Source: Prevotella sp.
GTDB taxonomy: Bacteria > Bacteroidota > Bacteroidia > Bacteroidales > Bacteroidaceae
Reading direction: 5' to 3'
DNA: 64,000 nt
Assembly: GCA_017410365.1 (NCBI GenBank)
Contig: JAFQQY010000015.1
Location: forward strand, 62,001-126,000
Below are positions 9,225 through 17,798 of the stretch, piece after piece (within the stretch, counting starts at the first letter, position 1; each line of letters starts with the position of its first letter). Made by a program: the position numbers and the translations under genes. Under the pieces are notes generated by a model. It ran no database searches, was not told where the DNA came from, and was given only the letters and a program-made list of their open reading frames with translations.

Positions 9225-10895
9225 TTAACGTTGATAATATACTGTACCATCGGTGGGGTCTTTCAATTGTAGTTTATCGCCAACAATATCTACTCTCACA
9301 TGACCTTCTGAATATTGACCGCCACCATATCTAAGCATAGCACTCTTTGAATTATAGTATGAGACAGAAACCACGCCAGCAAAGTCACCCTCTGCATACA
9401 TTCTACCACTGCCATCAAACCATATCTTGAACCCATCACTAGAGCGGAATGATTGATTTGCAAGGTAGCCAATCACAATCTGCTCGCTATAGAATGTTCT
9501 TGAACTTGAAGAAGTGTTGGAACTGCTGCATGAATCATCACTTGAATTATTAGAAATGTCCGTTGTAACAGTTTTATAAGTAGCTCTTATTTTCTCAATA
9601 TCGTCAATCTTATATGAATCGCCAACTTTAATGACTGATAGCCGTACCTCATATTCAGCATCCTCGTACTTTGTTAGAACAAGAAAGTTGTTTTCGTCTT
9701 TCATATTGATTGTACGAGAAACAAAAGGGCCTATGTCTGAGCCAGCTTCCGAATCAAATAGCCATGTAGCTAAACATTCGCCATCACAATCATAGTCATA
9801 TTCTTCAATCAAGATTCTCTTTGCTTTGTCTGTAATGAATTTTCTGACATAGTCATCAATATCATCGCTTCTTTCCATTCCCTTGTAGAAACTATCAATA
9901 AAATCTTTCTTGGCTTGTTTTTCTTGTTCTGTAGAAATCGATTCGCCTCTTTCAAATTCCTCTTTCTGTTCTTCTATTTCAGCTGCATCCACAACAGATA
10001 ATGCTTCTTCACTCATATATGGCTGCATTTTATTATAGGGAATGACAAACTCCACCTCTCCCATAACACCAGCCCCAATCTCATATTTTTGGTAAATGAA
10101 ACAAATACCATCTTTGGAAAGATAAGATGCTTTCTTGGGATAAGGATGTTCTTTCAATAATGATTCATCTAGCAATTCAGCATTTCCCTCTTTCATCAAA
10201 TGGCTCTTAACATAAGAAATTAAGAACTCTTTAAATGTACTTTCGCTTGGGTCTTTTATCACTTGAATAATGCTGCCATCTGATTTGTTGAAAGAAGTAC
10301 CGTAAGACAAGCCAATGCCAACACCACCAGCAGAGCCTCCCATATTTAGTCTATAGGATATAAACTTTTCTGTTTCAGCATCCTTCTTCACATCGAAGAA
10401 AACCTCACCAACACCTTCTTTTTGGAACTCTTTAATTTTTGCTTCACCATAGAAGTCAACAACCGCTTGACCATCATATTTGTCACCCTCATAAGTAGGG
10501 TTCTTTGACGTTTCCTCAAAAGTAAAGTCTTCCTGTAGGGCTTTCAATAAAAAGTCAATCACATTGTCTTTCAACTTGGAACTTCCTTTTTGTGGATAGT
10601 CAATGTTGATTTCTGCTGACACGTCAAAGTTGTCGCTAGGAGCGGTTTTCTTGAATGAAATTAACATTGAATCAAACGGCCCATTGGATTTCATACTTTT
10701 AAAGAACCACCATCCACCACCTAAAGCAACCAAAGCCAACAAAACAATTGCTGCTATCAGAAAACCTTTCTTTGAGGATTTCTTCTGATTCATATTGCTA
10801 TTTTGGTTGGTTTCAGAACCGCTTGGCGTTCCACAATTGGGACAGAACTTAGCCCCTTCTCTTAATTTGTTTCCGCAATTACCACAAAATACCAT
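9225..10895 (-). CDS. zinc-ribbon membrane protein with large extracytoplasmic domain
   Basis: Function unknown. The N-terminus holds a four-cysteine zinc ribbon (CGNCG near residue 4, CPNCG near residue 18), then a polar linker, one membrane helix at about residues 45-65 (GFLIAAIVLLALVALGGGWWFF), then about 490 residues outside the cytoplasm. The zinc ribbon would be cytoplasmic. The outer part has a serine-rich, low-complexity linker (SNNSSDDSCSSSNTSSSS) near residue 455, followed by a small beta-rich domain of about 85 residues. First gene of a pair with the lipoprotein at 8631-9212. Confidence 0.8.
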   Translation of the reverse strand: MVFCGNCGNKLREGAKFCPNCGTPSGSETNQNSNMNQKKSSKKGFLIAAIVLLALVALGGGWWFFKSMKSNGPFDSMLISFKKTAPSDNFDVSAEINIDYPQKGSSKLKDNVIDFLLKALQEDFTFEETSKNPTYEGDKYDGQAVVDFYGEAKIKEFQKEGVGEVFFDVKKDAETEKFISYRLNMGGSAGGVGIGLSYGTSFNKSDGSIIQVIKDPSESTFKEFLISYVKSHLMKEGNAELLDESLLKEHPYPKKASYLSKDGICFIYQKYEIGAGVMGEVEFVIPYNKMQPYMSEEALSVVDAAEIEEQKEEFERGESISTEQEKQAKKDFIDSFYKGMERSDDIDDYVRKFITDKAKRILIEEYDYDCDGECLATWLFDSEAGSDIGPFVSRTINMKDENNFLVLTKYEDAEYEVRLSVIKVGDSYKIDDIEKIRATYKTVTTDISNNSSDDSCSSSNTSSSSRTFYSEQIVIGYLANQSFRSSDGFKIWFDGSGRMYAEGDFAGVVSVSYYNSKSAMLRYGGGQYSEGHVRVDIVGDKLQLKDPTDGTVYYQR

Positions 10896-10940
10896 AATTA
10901 TAGTATTTAGACGTTAATAGATTCGATTTCAATCTGAGTG

Positions 10941-10948
10941 CAAAGATA
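10941..10948 (-). promoter_or_regulatory. -7 box for the zinc-ribbon / lipoprotein pair
   Basis: Minus-strand TATCTTTG followed by CAC, a full match to TAnnTTTG, 45 bp upstream of the start at 10895. Confidence 0.6.
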
Positions 10949-11040
10949 CAAATAATTCCCATACAGTTTTGTAAAGTGACGTTTTTCTACATGTAATTCC
11001 TGCCATTTTGCATATTTGCAGTTTATAGGGATGATACATT

Positions 11041-12039
11041 TCAATACCACCCATGAACATGATAAACAACTCTTGGACGTCTCTTTGCATATTCCACGGC
11101 TACGTCACGGACAGCCTTAATCGTTGCAATATTTGTATCCCTTTGAGCTTTTATTCGCATCCTTGTTTCCGTACTGCGATTATCCTCTCTGACCCTCTCC
11201 ATTTCTCGTTCATGCGCTAATTGGCGCTGACGCGCTGCCCACTCTCTGTTATTCAATTGCTCCATACGTGCTGTTACAGATTGCATAAACTTATTAGCTT
11301 CTGAATAGCAATTGGCATTTGCATCAATTTGATTTATCAAATCTGCAACCTGATTAGCTGTAGATTCATTTTGCTCTGATGCCCAAACCGACTTTGCCTG
11401 AAGGAAGAGGTCAGATGACCTATTATCGACTATTCTACCATTAACTTTGCCCAAAAGAGTTTGCACTTCATTGTAATAAGTACATTCTTGAGGAATGAGG
11501 CACAGTTCATACGCAGCCTGTTCTAAGTTTTTTCCATTAACACATGATTTTATTGATGACAATATCTGCTCTTTGTTCTTTTCATAATAATCTATTATCC
11601 TTGCAGTTCCCTTACCGACAAACTCTGTCATCTGTTGCGATTTGGTTTGCATGTTTTTGACGGCATTCCGGTAAGCCTTTTCTTCTGTACTTCCCACCCC
11701 TTTTGACCGAAAGGATTGGCTTATATATTTAGTTCCTGTTTCCCCATCTCCAATAAACAAATGGATATCTAACACGTATGCTATCTGAGTCGGAGATGTA
11801 GCCAAAACGTTTTTTGATTCTTCTGTCACATTACATGTTAAAACAAATCTTGACTGTCCCATTTGGCTTTGTATACCGTTCTGCGATATAATGTTAGTCA
11901 GTTTTTGTTTAAGAATCTCACAGATACCATTAGGCATTGACAAACAATTCTGTTCATCAATATAAGGAGTAATCTGAATCTGCGCCATTGATGTGCCGAA
12001 GCACATCAATGACACAACAGTCAATAGCATCTTTCTCAT
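11041..12039 (-). CDS. hypothetical secreted protein with C-terminal charged helix
   Basis: Unknown function. A signal peptide (residues 1-19, ending SMAQ) exports it. The first 150 residues look alpha/beta. Residues from about 255 to 310 are a highly charged, Arg/Glu/Gln-rich run expected to form a long helix or coiled coil. The last residues (RRPRVVYHVHGWY) are unusual. It is the last gene of a five-gene operon; its start directly abuts the stop of the DUF6175-like gene. Confidence 0.8.
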   Translation of the reverse strand: MRKMLLTVVSLMCFGTSMAQIQITPYIDEQNCLSMPNGICEILKQKLTNIISQNGIQSQMGQSRFVLTCNVTEESKNVLATSPTQIAYVLDIHLFIGDGETGTKYISQSFRSKGVGSTEEKAYRNAVKNMQTKSQQMTEFVGKGTARIIDYYEKNKEQILSSIKSCVNGKNLEQAAYELCLIPQECTYYNEVQTLLGKVNGRIVDNRSSDLFLQAKSVWASEQNESTANQVADLINQIDANANCYSEANKFMQSVTARMEQLNNREWAARQRQLAHEREMERVREDNRSTETRMRIKAQRDTNIATIKAVRDVAVEYAKRRPRVVYHVHGWY

Positions 12040-12978
12040 TTATTTCCCTCCTATAACAATAGTTGCCTGTCCAAGTCCTTTCATCATTAATTTAGCAGGT
12101 ACTCCAAGCGTCTTTAGCTTATTGATAAGTCCACGCGTCCATCTACGAGCATCCATTGCTCTCTGATTTTGGTCAAACAGTGGAATACGAACCTGTTCAA
12201 AGTACATAAAGTTCTCTGTAGCATCTGTAGTATTAAAACGACCTTTCACAGTATTGGCAGATATCCAGTCCTCTATGATGTCACTTAACTCTGTACCATC
12301 AAATTCTGACTCCAAATCCCATTCTGAATCATCCCATTTCTTGACTCTCAGAGTAATTTCCCGTCCATTTTCAAACATATCATCGAAATGGTTCTGAAGT
12401 TGTGTCGTGAAAGTCTCAAGGTGATTAGCTATAGACTCTTCTATCAATACTGGCAGTTCCGCAGAAAAAGTTGGGTCACCCGTGCCTTGACATGCTGCAA
12501 TCTGCTTGTTAGTATAAGCGTCTATTCCCTGCAAATTGAATGTCAGAGAATACTTAGGGCCTGCCCTGTTCACCAACCAAGTCACTTGAAGAATAATGTC
12601 ACTTTTCGATTTCTTTTTCAATCTGTCGACAGGTGATTCTGCAATATCAGCGCCAGATTTTGAAGTCAGCAAAGCGTCTTCTGCACTTTCTTCGTTAAGA
12701 CTCTTCAACTCTTGCTCCATTAGCTTCATAGGAAACCCACGATCTGCCATCATCTGGCCTATGACGGTTATTCCTGTCAATAGCTGAGGGTCGTTCTGCA
12801 GCGCACGTTTATAATCAGGAACGACTTCTGTCTGTCCCTGATTATTGAATGTATGTGTATATCCGTGCTGATTGCAGTACAAGTCACTCGGCACAACCAT
12901 CAATGTCGGTTTCTTTGCTTGTGAGAATGCCATTATAGGCAAAACAAGGCCAAACAATAAAACAATTACTTTTCTCAT
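12040..12978 (-). CDS. DUF6175-like secreted protein
   Basis: Secreted protein of unknown function with a signal peptide (residues 1-19, ending AFSQ). From memory the sequence matches a Bacteroidota family known as DUF6175: MVVPSDLYCNQHGY near the N-terminus, the TSKSGADIAESPVDRLKKKSKSD segment, FDDMFENGREITLRVKKWD, and TDATENFMYFEQVRIP. Length 312 fits. It lies 3 bp from the gene upstream and directly abuts the gene downstream, so it is part of the RES operon. No catalytic motif is evident. Confidence 0.8.
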   Translation of the reverse strand: MRKVIVLLFGLVLPIMAFSQAKKPTLMVVPSDLYCNQHGYTHTFNNQGQTEVVPDYKRALQNDPQLLTGITVIGQMMADRGFPMKLMEQELKSLNEESAEDALLTSKSGADIAESPVDRLKKKSKSDIILQVTWLVNRAGPKYSLTFNLQGIDAYTNKQIAACQGTGDPTFSAELPVLIEESIANHLETFTTQLQNHFDDMFENGREITLRVKKWDDSEWDLESEFDGTELSDIIEDWISANTVKGRFNTTDATENFMYFEQVRIPLFDQNQRAMDARRWTRGLINKLKTLGVPAKLMMKGLGQATIVIGGK

Positions 12979-12981
12979 CTT

Positions 12982-13464
12982 TTAAAAACCGTAATTCAGT
13001 CCTTTAATTATTTTATCTTCCTCTAATTGTTTACGCAAGTCGTTATAGGAGATTACGACAATCTTGCCTATTTTATACAATTTTCCAACCTTTATCAAGC
13101 TATTTTGTTCAACATAGTTGTTGAGGGCTACCCTCGAATAATTTGCATATTTACCCTCTTTGAAAAAATCGTCAAAATAATCCTTGTGATTATCGTAACC
13201 GTCTTCCACAAGAGCCTTGCGCCCCTTCATGCGACCAGAATCCGAAACGCCTTTAAACAAGACGCCTTTTATAGCATTCATCTTAGCTACATCTTCACTT
13301 ATCTGGGGCTTTTTGTTATAGCACCAGACTTTCACTACCAACGTACCAGGCTCGCCGACTTCTGCCATTTCAATTTCATAACGGTTGTCGTCAATCTTGT
13401 CTTTAGCCAATCCCAATGGTGCTATCAAACAGATTAGCACCAAAATCATAAAACACTTTTTCAT
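12982..13464 (-). CDS. hypothetical small secreted protein
   Basis: Unknown function, 160 residues with a signal peptide (residues 1-20, ending GLAK). The mature part is mostly charged with scattered aromatics (KDYFDDFFKEGKYANYSRVAL). It sits 4 bp after the 449-residue gene and 3 bp before the DUF6175-like gene, inside the RES operon. Confidence 0.75.
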   Translation of the reverse strand: MKKCFMILVLICLIAPLGLAKDKIDDNRYEIEMAEVGEPGTLVVKVWCYNKKPQISEDVAKMNAIKGVLFKGVSDSGRMKGRKALVEDGYDNHKDYFDDFFKEGKYANYSRVALNNYVEQNSLIKVGKLYKIGKIVVISYNDLRKQLEEDKIIKGLNYGF

Positions 13465-13468
13465 ACCT

Positions 13469-14818
13469 TTATTTTGTTTGTCTTATTAACATTCCAGGAG
13501 CTAATTTTGAATGATTCCCTTTAAAATATGTTTTACCAACAGGCTCCTCTGTTTGCCCCAATACATACTCATTATTAAAAATCGGATGTCTCTTGTCTAT
13601 TTTCAAAGAAGTCACCTTTTTATAATCAAACCTGTTTTTCTTAGGATTATAAGTACGTTCCAAAACCTCAAAGGAGGATGTGAGTTCTACACCTTCTTTT
13701 GTACCTATAAAAGCTGTTATTTCCGAATCATTAACATCGATCAACGGAGCTTTCACTCTGAAGTCCTCAAATTTTCGTTGTAAATAACTCAACGAAGCAT
13801 CAATTGCTCTAATTGTCGCTTCACCTGCAACAAGTGAATTTCCCAATTCACCTTTTCCTGTACGCTCTTCGTAATGAATAGTAGGACTATTCTGATACCC
13901 TACATATTCTAACTCGAAATCATCACTATTTAATAATGCTGAAATAGGAGCTTCCCAGTATTTGGAAATGAATAAATCTTCCATTGACTTATTCCATTTC
14001 AATCTGAATAGATATGTTGTTGCACGAACATAGTACCCTGAAACGTTCTTTACCTCGTCATTAGTGACTTTATTCCATTGCTGCCCCAAATAAGAATCAT
14101 TACCAAATATTTTATTTCCAAAGGATTGTGTTTTTCGTGTTACTTCCTGTGATGTAGTAAAGTCGAAATAAGTAAATGTTACATACGTATGAGATAATAG
14201 CTCCAATCCTGCATCAGCAAGAATTGCACGCCCTCTTACCGATTCTGCAGCTCGAAGTTTCTCTAATTCTGATGCACTATAAATGCCTCGGTCTTGTATA
14301 AGTTTCATGTTATAGTGAGAACCTTCTTCTATATTATTAGAAGCATTGAACCACTTTGCAAGAAGGATATTTGCCACCTTATGATCTTCAAGAAATTGGG
14401 CAAGCCTGTTAGGCATTTCCCTTATAAGGTCTTCCTCTTGTTCTGCTTTCTGAAGATTGCTGGACATCGAAGCTTTCGTCTTTTCCAATTCTTTGTCATA
14501 ATCAAGTCCTTGGACAGCTGCCAATTTCCTACCCATTCTCTCTAAAAAGCCCTGCTTTGGTTTGTTTTTACCCTTTAATTCAATGTTTCGTACTTGAATT
14601 GTTCTGTCGACACCGATATCATGCGAATCATATTTCTGTGACACTATGTAATTCTGACAAGCGAAATCAACATTCCGCATCGCATTGTTATCAATATTGC
14701 CAAAATCAGTGATAAAAAAAGTACAAAGTGAATTACGACGATACGGATCTCCCTTTTGCTGTGCAATAGCACCAATACAGATGTGTAAACACACTAAAAC
14801 AATCAAAATCTTTTTCAT
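13469..14818 (-). CDS. hypothetical secreted protein
   Basis: Unknown function. A signal peptide (residues 1-19, ending AIAQ) directs export. The rest is one 430-residue unit without recognised motifs; a charged helical stretch lies around residues 100-135 (KELEKTKASMSSNLQKAEQEED). It starts 14 bp after the RES-domain gene stop and is followed by three more exported proteins spaced 0-4 bp apart, so the operon combines one cytoplasmic RES protein with four exported ones. Confidence 0.78.
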   Translation of the reverse strand: MKKILIVLVCLHICIGAIAQQKGDPYRRNSLCTFFITDFGNIDNNAMRNVDFACQNYIVSQKYDSHDIGVDRTIQVRNIELKGKNKPKQGFLERMGRKLAAVQGLDYDKELEKTKASMSSNLQKAEQEEDLIREMPNRLAQFLEDHKVANILLAKWFNASNNIEEGSHYNMKLIQDRGIYSASELEKLRAAESVRGRAILADAGLELLSHTYVTFTYFDFTTSQEVTRKTQSFGNKIFGNDSYLGQQWNKVTNDEVKNVSGYYVRATTYLFRLKWNKSMEDLFISKYWEAPISALLNSDDFELEYVGYQNSPTIHYEERTGKGELGNSLVAGEATIRAIDASLSYLQRKFEDFRVKAPLIDVNDSEITAFIGTKEGVELTSSFEVLERTYNPKKNRFDYKKVTSLKIDKRHPIFNNEYVLGQTEEPVGKTYFKGNHSKLAPGMLIRQTK

Positions 14819-14832
14819 ATTCTTATATTTAA

Positions 14833-15780
14833 TTATACATTATATGGTTCACCCCACTCGAATTTTCTTATCATATCATCATATGATTGATCACTACTTG
14901 AATCAACATAGATTACAATATTCCTCATATTCTTTTCTCCTGTCCCAAAAGGATCAAGGTCTTTGTCTTTAACCGTATAATATTTAATACCATTAATATT
15001 TTTCTTTTCCTTCCGGATAAAAGTAGTCAAGAACTGTGGAATGACGTACTTTTCATTAAATTTGATTCCGTCTGGTGAACATACCCGTTCGCCACGCAAA
15101 CAATAAAACTGTTCTATATAGCAAGACGCAATGAGTGGCCAAGATTGAACAAATTTCAATTCCTCATTACCTCCATTCTGCATATCATCTGAGAAAGTCA
15201 AATCTATAAGGTTGAGTTCTACATTTTCTTTTGGTTTAATATTAACCATACTACCTGTCTCACTAATCTCAATCTTACAGACAGATTTAGACAGCCCAAT
15301 ATACAAACAAGAATAACCAGGAATACTAAATCTCATGCCGCCACTCAAATATCTCAATTCTGGAGGTAGAGGGTACATTTGGCTAACTCTTTTTATATTC
15401 CTGTCTTTGCGCATCCGATAATATTCACCACCTTTCATTTCCCATTTTGGAAGGTTATCATAGATTTCTACCACATGCTGTTCAAAACAGATATAAGCGT
15501 CTGCTATTTGACCTTTACGAAATAGTTTCAATGCGTTCAATATTGCAGTACCTATTTTCTTAATGCCATCAACATCAATATTCACAAATTGAGAAGCATG
15601 AAGTTTTTGCATATGTGCTAATAACAAATAGTATTTCCTAAATGTGTCATCAAGAAAGTCTAATACATCAATTCCCATAGGAACATGCAAAGGAAAATCC
15701 AAAATGTCGCGCCCATTTAGACTTTTAAATTCTTGACAACCCTGAGCCTCTTTTATCATTAAGCAATACAAACCATCCAT
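14833..15780 (-). CDS. RES-domain protein (putative NAD+-cleaving domain)
   Basis: No signal peptide, so probably cytoplasmic. The middle and C-terminal parts carry the pattern of the RES fold: EYYRMRK, then SGGMRFSIPGYSCLYIGLS where the family has its Arg-plus-small-residue strand, and later YVIPQFLTTFIRKE followed by INGIKYYT, matching the family's IPQ and GI.Y elements. RES domains characterised elsewhere (for example toxins paired with Xre antitoxins) degrade NAD+ or act on it. Here there is no adjacent Xre antitoxin; the partners are four exported proteins. The N-terminal 130 residues are not recognised. The family call is by motif only; activity is inference. Confidence 0.7.
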   Translation of the reverse strand: MDGLYCLMIKEAQGCQEFKSLNGRDILDFPLHVPMGIDVLDFLDDTFRKYYLLLAHMQKLHASQFVNIDVDGIKKIGTAILNALKLFRKGQIADAYICFEQHVVEIYDNLPKWEMKGGEYYRMRKDRNIKRVSQMYPLPPELRYLSGGMRFSIPGYSCLYIGLSKSVCKIEISETGSMVNIKPKENVELNLIDLTFSDDMQNGGNEELKFVQSWPLIASCYIEQFYCLRGERVCSPDGIKFNEKYVIPQFLTTFIRKEKKNINGIKYYTVKDKDLDPFGTGEKNMRNIVIYVDSSSDQSYDDMIRKFEWGEPYNV

Positions 15781-15799
15781 AATTCAAATTTTTAGTTAA

Positions 15800-16055
15800 T
15801 AAATACAACGGAAGGTGTGAGCCTCTCAGTCTATCCTACCGAAGGCTCTGGTAAAACCCGTACAAAGATAAAAGAAACAGCCCACACCCTTGGAGGATAT
15901 ACTGGATGTGAGCCAATGATGGCTACACAAGGAATAATCCAACCAAGGAGGGAACGTGTTCACAATCACCTGTTGTACGTTGAAGTTTACCAGACTTTTC
16001 GGTACAGATGAAAGCTAAACGCTTCCTTCAATGTTTATCGCCCATTGCTGAACGA
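15800..16055 (-). ncRNA. possible structured RNA or long leader upstream of the RES operon
   Basis: The gap 15781-16117 has no convincing gene but strong pairing on the minus strand. An outer rod pairs TACCGAA (5'), a 3x3 internal loop, TCTGGTAAA, an internal loop and CGTACAA with TTGTACG, TTTACCAGA and TTCGGTA further on. Inside are CCTTGG/CCAAGG and the hairpin AGCCA-TCAT-TGGCT. A further 10-bp helix, GGTGTGGGCT (15879-15888) with GGCTCACACC (15813-15822), pairs fully only on the minus strand (two G-U pairs that are A-C mismatches on the plus strand). It crosses the rod, so it is either a pseudoknot or an alternative fold. Two -7 boxes face this way. Boundaries are approximate. Confidence 0.55.
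15863..15870 (-). promoter_or_regulatory. -7 box inside the structured gap
   Basis: Minus-strand TATCTTTG (then TACGGG), a full -7 match, 83 bp upstream of the RES gene. It may be the RES operon promoter. If the region is an RNA it lies in the unpaired part next to the inner rod stem. Confidence 0.4.
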
Positions 16056-16060
16056 TGTAG

Positions 16061-16068
16061 CAAAGATA
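16061..16068 (-). promoter_or_regulatory. -7 box at the start of the structured gap
   Basis: Minus-strand TATCTTTG (then CTACATCG), a full -7 match. Transcription would start near 16055, just before the foldable segment. Confidence 0.5.
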
Positions 16069-16117
16069 AGAAATATTTAGCAAACAACGCTCAATGTGGG
16101 CTGTATTTTAACAATAA

Positions 16118-16408
16118 TTATTTCAGCGTCTGTATCTGCACAGTGCCGCCCTTGGACGTGAAGCGCATCTGGGGGCCACGATAGTTCTTGGGATAGACGA
16201 CGCAGATGTCGCCGGTGCCTTCCCAGATCTCTACGCCACCGTTGAGGCCGGTCTGTTTAAGCTCGCCGTCATACCAGATCATTACCGTGCCATGACTCAG
16301 GCACTTGGAGGGTTGAGAACCCTGAAAATAGGCTGTACCGTAGGTCCAGTCGGCCATTGCGGCTGTCATCATGCCGCAGAGGGCGAAGAGTAACATCAAT
16401 CGTTTCAT
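16118..16408 (-). CDS. small hypothetical secreted protein
   Basis: Unknown function, 96 residues. I start it at the ATG at 16408 (MKRLMLLFALCGMM); two codons further upstream there is only a TTG. A signal peptide ends around AAMA (residue 19), leaving a mature domain of about 77 residues rich in Gly, Trp and Tyr that looks like a small beta domain. It has its own -7 box at 16449-16456 and is separated from the kinase gene by a hairpin at 16472-16506. Confidence 0.65.
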   Translation of the reverse strand: MKRLMLLFALCGMMTAAMADWTYGTAYFQGSQPSKCLSHGTVMIWYDGELKQTGLNGGVEIWEGTGDICVVYPKNYRGPQMRFTSKGGTVQIQTLK

Positions 16409-16448
16409 TGTCAATTAGTTTTGAGGGGTTAGACATTCATTCTGGCGG

Positions 16449-16456
16449 CAAAGGTA
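16449..16456 (-). promoter_or_regulatory. -7 box of the small secreted protein gene
   Basis: Minus-strand TACCTTTG followed by CCGCC, a full match to TAnnTTTG, 40 bp upstream of the start at 16408. Confidence 0.55.
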
Positions 16457-16471
16457 GGGATAAATATCGAA

Positions 16472-16506
16472 AAATGGAAGAAACGGCGCGACCATTTCTT
16501 CCATTT
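16472..16506 (-). terminator. terminator after the kinase gene
   Basis: Perfect 12-bp stem AAATGGAAGAAA / TTTCTTCCATTT with an 11-nt loop, followed on the minus strand by TTCG and an AT-rich run. About 48 bp beyond the kinase stop. Confidence 0.7.
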
Positions 16507-16553
16507 CACAATTGTTTATTCTTTGGCAATGTTCCAAATAATTTGGGATATTT

Positions 16554-17771
16554 TTAAGGTTGGGCGTTAGCACGCATCTGGTTGAAGACAGAGGAAACCA
16601 AGGACTGGAAATGGTTCTCACAATCTTGGCGGATAGTGCTCTCTGGGATATTGGGATAATTCTTGATTAGGCGGTTTGCTATCTGGAGGGTCTGGTTGTG
16701 AAATTCCATTGAGGCATCCATCCAGGCTTTACCGGATGAAGGAACCTGAGGAGGAAAGACGGAGTCGCAGAAGGTGGCAATGGTAGCACTATAGGCTGCG
16801 TCCATCATGCGTTCCAGTTCTTTTTCCATCTGCTGCTTGTTATCCTTTGAAATATAGTCAGACGGTTGCGGGTATTGTTGGCGCAGGGCAGGGACAGAAG
16901 TAGCTACGGGCGGCTGTTGCAGAGGCGTATCCATAGGCAGTATAGCAACACTGTCTTTCGGAGCCTCTTGTTTGACAGGGACGGTCGTCGGCTGCTGGTG
17001 GGGAGGCAATGCCCAGAGAGCAGCCAATATGGCAGCGGTGATGACAAGCACCGCCAGCACAGCACCATATCGATGCTTACGGCGAAGGGCTTTCTTGACT
17101 TCCTCTACCGACTGGTAACGCTTTGAAGGGTCGGTAGCCATACAGCGGGCTATCACCTTATTATATATATCATGGTGAGGCAGCCTCTCGAGTATCTTTC
17201 CGATGGCATAGATGTCCGTACGCTCATCAACGCTGCCGCCCGATAACTGCTCTGGGGCAGCATAAGCATTCGTACGGCCTGGTGTGTCGGCAAACGTGTC
17301 TGTATAACAACAGCCAAGGTCTATCAGCTTGACATCGCTGTTGATACGGGTCAACAGGACATTATCTGGTTTCAGGTCGAGGTGGAGCACCTGATGGCTG
17401 TGCAGACAGGCCACGGCATCCAACAGCTGGTGCAAGAACTTATCGGTGTTCTGCTTGGTGAAATATTCCGGATGTGCGGCTATCCGCTGGCTAAGTGTCT
17501 CGCCGTCGACATACTCCATCAATATGCCGTCATCTGTCAGCGAGATATAGCGCACGAGGTTGGGGTGCTCCAGCCGATAGCCCGTCTCGAACTCCTTACG
17601 AAGAGCTTCCTGATAGCGGATGTCGCCTGTAAAAGCTGGCTTCAGGCGTTTCTGGAAGTGCAGCTTGCCATATAGCTTCACCCGAAAGCTGTCACAGGTG
17701 GCTCCATGCGCATCTATCTGTTCGATGCTCTCGAAAGGTGACTGACCATCAGAAAACTGCGACGACTCCAT
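16554..17771 (-). CDS. membrane-anchored Ser/Thr protein kinase
   Basis: Eukaryotic-like (Hanks-type) protein kinase predicted to phosphorylate Ser/Thr in the cytoplasm. The catalytic loop is HLDLKPDN (residues 130-137, Asp132), the metal-binding motif is DLG (151-153) in place of DFG, and the APE motif is at 172-174. The ATP lysine is probably in FQKRLK near residues 39-44; the Gly-rich loop is poorly conserved. A membrane helix at about 236-256 is followed by a Pro/Gln-rich linker and about 110 residues outside the cytoplasm that could be a sensor. It lies 27 bp after the 183-residue gene. Substrates are unknown. Confidence 0.9.
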   Translation of the reverse strand: MESSQFSDGQSPFESIEQIDAHGATCDSFRVKLYGKLHFQKRLKPAFTGDIRYQEALRKEFETGYRLEHPNLVRYISLTDDGILMEYVDGETLSQRIAAHPEYFTKQNTDKFLHQLLDAVACLHSHQVLHLDLKPDNVLLTRINSDVKLIDLGCCYTDTFADTPGRTNAYAAPEQLSGGSVDERTDIYAIGKILERLPHHDIYNKVIARCMATDPSKRYQSVEEVKKALRRKHRYGAVLAVLVITAAILAALWALPPHQQPTTVPVKQEAPKDSVAILPMDTPLQQPPVATSVPALRQQYPQPSDYISKDNKQQMEKELERMMDAAYSATIATFCDSVFPPQVPSSGKAWMDASMEFHNQTLQIANRLIKNYPNIPESTIRQDCENHFQSLVSSVFNQMRANAQP

Positions 17772-17798
17772 TGTTAAGGAAGAGTGAAAAGTTAAGAA

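Noticed and set aside
15817-16011. Plus-strand frame of 64 codons between the RES gene and the 96-residue gene
   Set aside because: It lies entirely over the region that folds on the minus strand, has no -7 box in its direction, and no recognisable domain. It is probably a shadow of a structured RNA.
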